NCBI GenBank assembly: GCA_002433485.1
Contig: DJIF01000132.1
Coordinates: 52,554 to 59,802 of the forward strand
Length of the DNA: 7,249 nucleotides
Source: Deltaproteobacteria bacterium UBA6601
GTDB lineage: Bacteria > Myxococcota_A > UBA796 > UBA9615
Direction of reading: 5' to 3'
Shown here: positions 6,097 through 7,249 of the stretch, piece by piece
Position numbering within the stretch: position 1 is the first letter of the stretch
Layout of the letters: each line of letters begins with the position of its first letter
Made by a program: the position numbers and the translations under genes
The notes under the pieces: model-generated
The model's database searches: none
What the model saw: only the letters and a program-made list of their open reading frames with translations
What the model was told of the DNA's origin: nothing

Positions 6097-7249
6097 TTAT
6101 TGGCGGCTGATGATGAGCGCGCAGTGCGGGCAGAGGTGCTCGGCACTCTCGCGGGTTCCATCGGGCCAGATCACGGTGATTCTGTCGACCTGCTCGGCCG
6201 TACCGAGTCCGAACTGCAGTTGAGGTTGGCTGCCGCTGAAGGACCCCCGGCCGCCGGCGCTGAACTCACCTTGCTGAACGAGGCCGGCGGCTTCCACTTC
6301 GACTCGGGCACCGATGGCGAAGTGATTGGCATGTGCAGGCTGCCGCAGCTCGACGGTGATTCGCTGTGCTGTGGTGCAGCGCCCAAGCAGTAGTGCTGGG
6401 GCTGAGTCGATGTTGCCCGTGACCAGATCCGGAACCCCATCGCCATTCAGGTCGGCGATTGCTGTGCCTCGTGCGTTGCCGCGTTGGGGACCGGGGAAGG
6501 CGTCGGTCAGCTGCACAAAGCGCAGTTCAGCAGCTGAGCCGCCTTGGTTGTGCAGCAGCCGGTCCTGCTGCTGGTCGGCCCATGGCTCAGTGGGGTCCTC
6601 TGGGGCGTCGGGGAGGTAGGGGCCATAGTTGATAAAAAGGTCTCTCCGCGAGTCACCGTCGAGATCAAGATCCACCACGCTCCAGCTGACGTCGGAGGGC
6701 AGGTGCTCGATACCGCTGAGCCAACTGCTCCCCACATCGGCCCATCGCCAGGATGAGGTGCCGCGAAATACCCGGTTTCCGCCAATGTCGGAGAACCACA
6801 GGTCGGTGCGGCCGTCACCGTCGAAGTCAGTGGCTGCGCTGCCCATGGGAAACTCCAGGCTGCCAATGCCGCTGGCTTCCATGCGGTCCTGCCATTGCCA
6901 GCTGCCGCTGTCGCCCGGGCCGAGATTTTCCAGCAGTCGAGTCATTCCCTTCCACGGCCCGAAGTCATTGACCTGGATGAGATCAAGGTCGCCATCATTG
7001 TCGAGATCCCGGAAGGCTCCCTGCAGGCATGCACCCCATTGACCGGGCACCTGGGGAAGGTCCGCGCTGCGATCGGTAAAGCCTTGGTCACCATCGTTGC
7101 GCCACATCCGGCTTGGTCGGACCGCAGGCCCTCGTTCGTTGGCTCCCTCGCCCGTTTCCGGTTCGCCGTAGTTGCCAAGGAACAGGTCGAGGTCGCCGTC
7201 ACCATCCCAGTCGCCCATGGCCATACCCCCGGGGTAGCGGCTCGGCGGG
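6097..7249 (-). CDS. C-terminal part of FG-GAP/VCBS propeller protein with ASPIC/UnbV domain (5' end outside window)
   Basis: The frame is open through the window edge: codons upstream of the internal ATG at 7224 read PPSRYPGG and run directly into a repeat core (GMAMGDWDGDGDLDLFL), so ATG 7224 is not a start. About 383 residues are visible. Counting from the Met at 7224, Asp-rich loops begin at residues 5, 73, 133, 185 and 258; two more blades probably lie beyond the edge. Residues 287-355 form an ASPIC/UnbV domain (FAIGARVEVEA, QFGLGTAEQV, ITVIWPDG). It is paralogous to the next gene: shared features include APAL at the last blade with a following Cys, FGLG-x4-QV, and RITV-x-WPDG. The C-terminus carries an unusual CPHC just before the stop. 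The protein is probably surface-exposed and calcium-binding; its partner is unknown. Confidence 0.9.
   Translation of the reverse strand, partial: PPSRYPGGMAMGDWDGDGDLDLFLGNYGEPETGEGANERGPAVRPSRMWRNDGDQGFTDRSADLPQVPGQWGACLQGAFRDLDNDGDLDLIQVNDFGPWKGMTRLLENLGPGDSGSWQWQDRMEASGIGSLEFPMGSAATDFDGDGRTDLWFSDIGGNRVFRGTSSWRWADVGSSWLSGIEHLPSDVSWSVVDLDLDGDSRRDLFINYGPYLPDAPEDPTEPWADQQQDRLLHNQGGSAAELRFVQLTDAFPGPQRGNARGTAIADLNGDGVPDLVTGNIDSAPALLLGRCTTAQRITVELRQPAHANHFAIGARVEVEAAGLVQQGEFSAGGRGSFSGSQPQLQFGLGTAEQVDRITVIWPDGTRESAEHLCPHCALIISRQ

Noticed and set aside
6415..7224. Tandem DNA repeat or CRISPR-like array from recurring GTCGAGGTCGCC-like words
   Set aside because: The words are irregularly spaced, vary at codon third positions and coincide with Asp-rich FG-GAP loops, so protein-level repetition explains them.

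Overview
The window is almost wholly coding, and every supported gene lies on the minus strand, so the transcript runs from high to low coordinates. The DNA is GC-rich. Several traits suggest an environmental Gram-negative bacterium, perhaps a Myxococcota or other delta-proteobacteria-like lineage: lipoproteins with Asp-rich tracts, FG-GAP/ASPIC-UnbV surface proteins and a multihaem c-type cytochrome. That assignment is inference. No rRNA or other phylogenetic marker is present, and Planctomycetes- or Acidobacteria-like hosts are not excluded.

Layout in transcription order: (1) 7249-6097, the C-terminal part of an FG-GAP/VCBS beta-propeller protein with an ASPIC/UnbV C-terminus, open at the window edge. 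(2) 6085-4232, a complete second FG-GAP/ASPIC-UnbV protein with seven Asp-rich calcium-type loops and a lipoprotein-like N-terminus. (3) 4206-3358, a small lipoprotein with the same Cys/Asp module after its lipobox as protein 2, then a poly-Asp linker and a beta-rich region. (4) 3315-700, an 871-residue fusion of a five-helix membrane domain resembling cytochrome b, a pentahaem cytochrome c domain, a beta-rich domain and a C-terminal SUMF1/FGE-like fold. (5) 703-1, the N-terminal 234 residues of a membrane-anchored or secreted protein, open at the other edge.

Gaps between genes are 11, 25 and 42 bases, and the last pair overlaps in ATGA, so this looks like one operon whose promoter and end lie outside the window. 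The 42-base gap holds a perfect 9-bp stem-loop just upstream of the cytochrome start. No tRNA, rRNA, CRISPR array, insertion sequence, intrinsic terminator or gene-free stretch over 300 bases was seen.

A reasonable model, by inference, is an envelope assembly. The membrane cytochrome b/c fusion would move electrons between the quinone pool and periplasmic or surface partners, while the lipoproteins and calcium-stabilised propellers form an outer scaffold or binding surface. The substrate cannot be read from the sequence.
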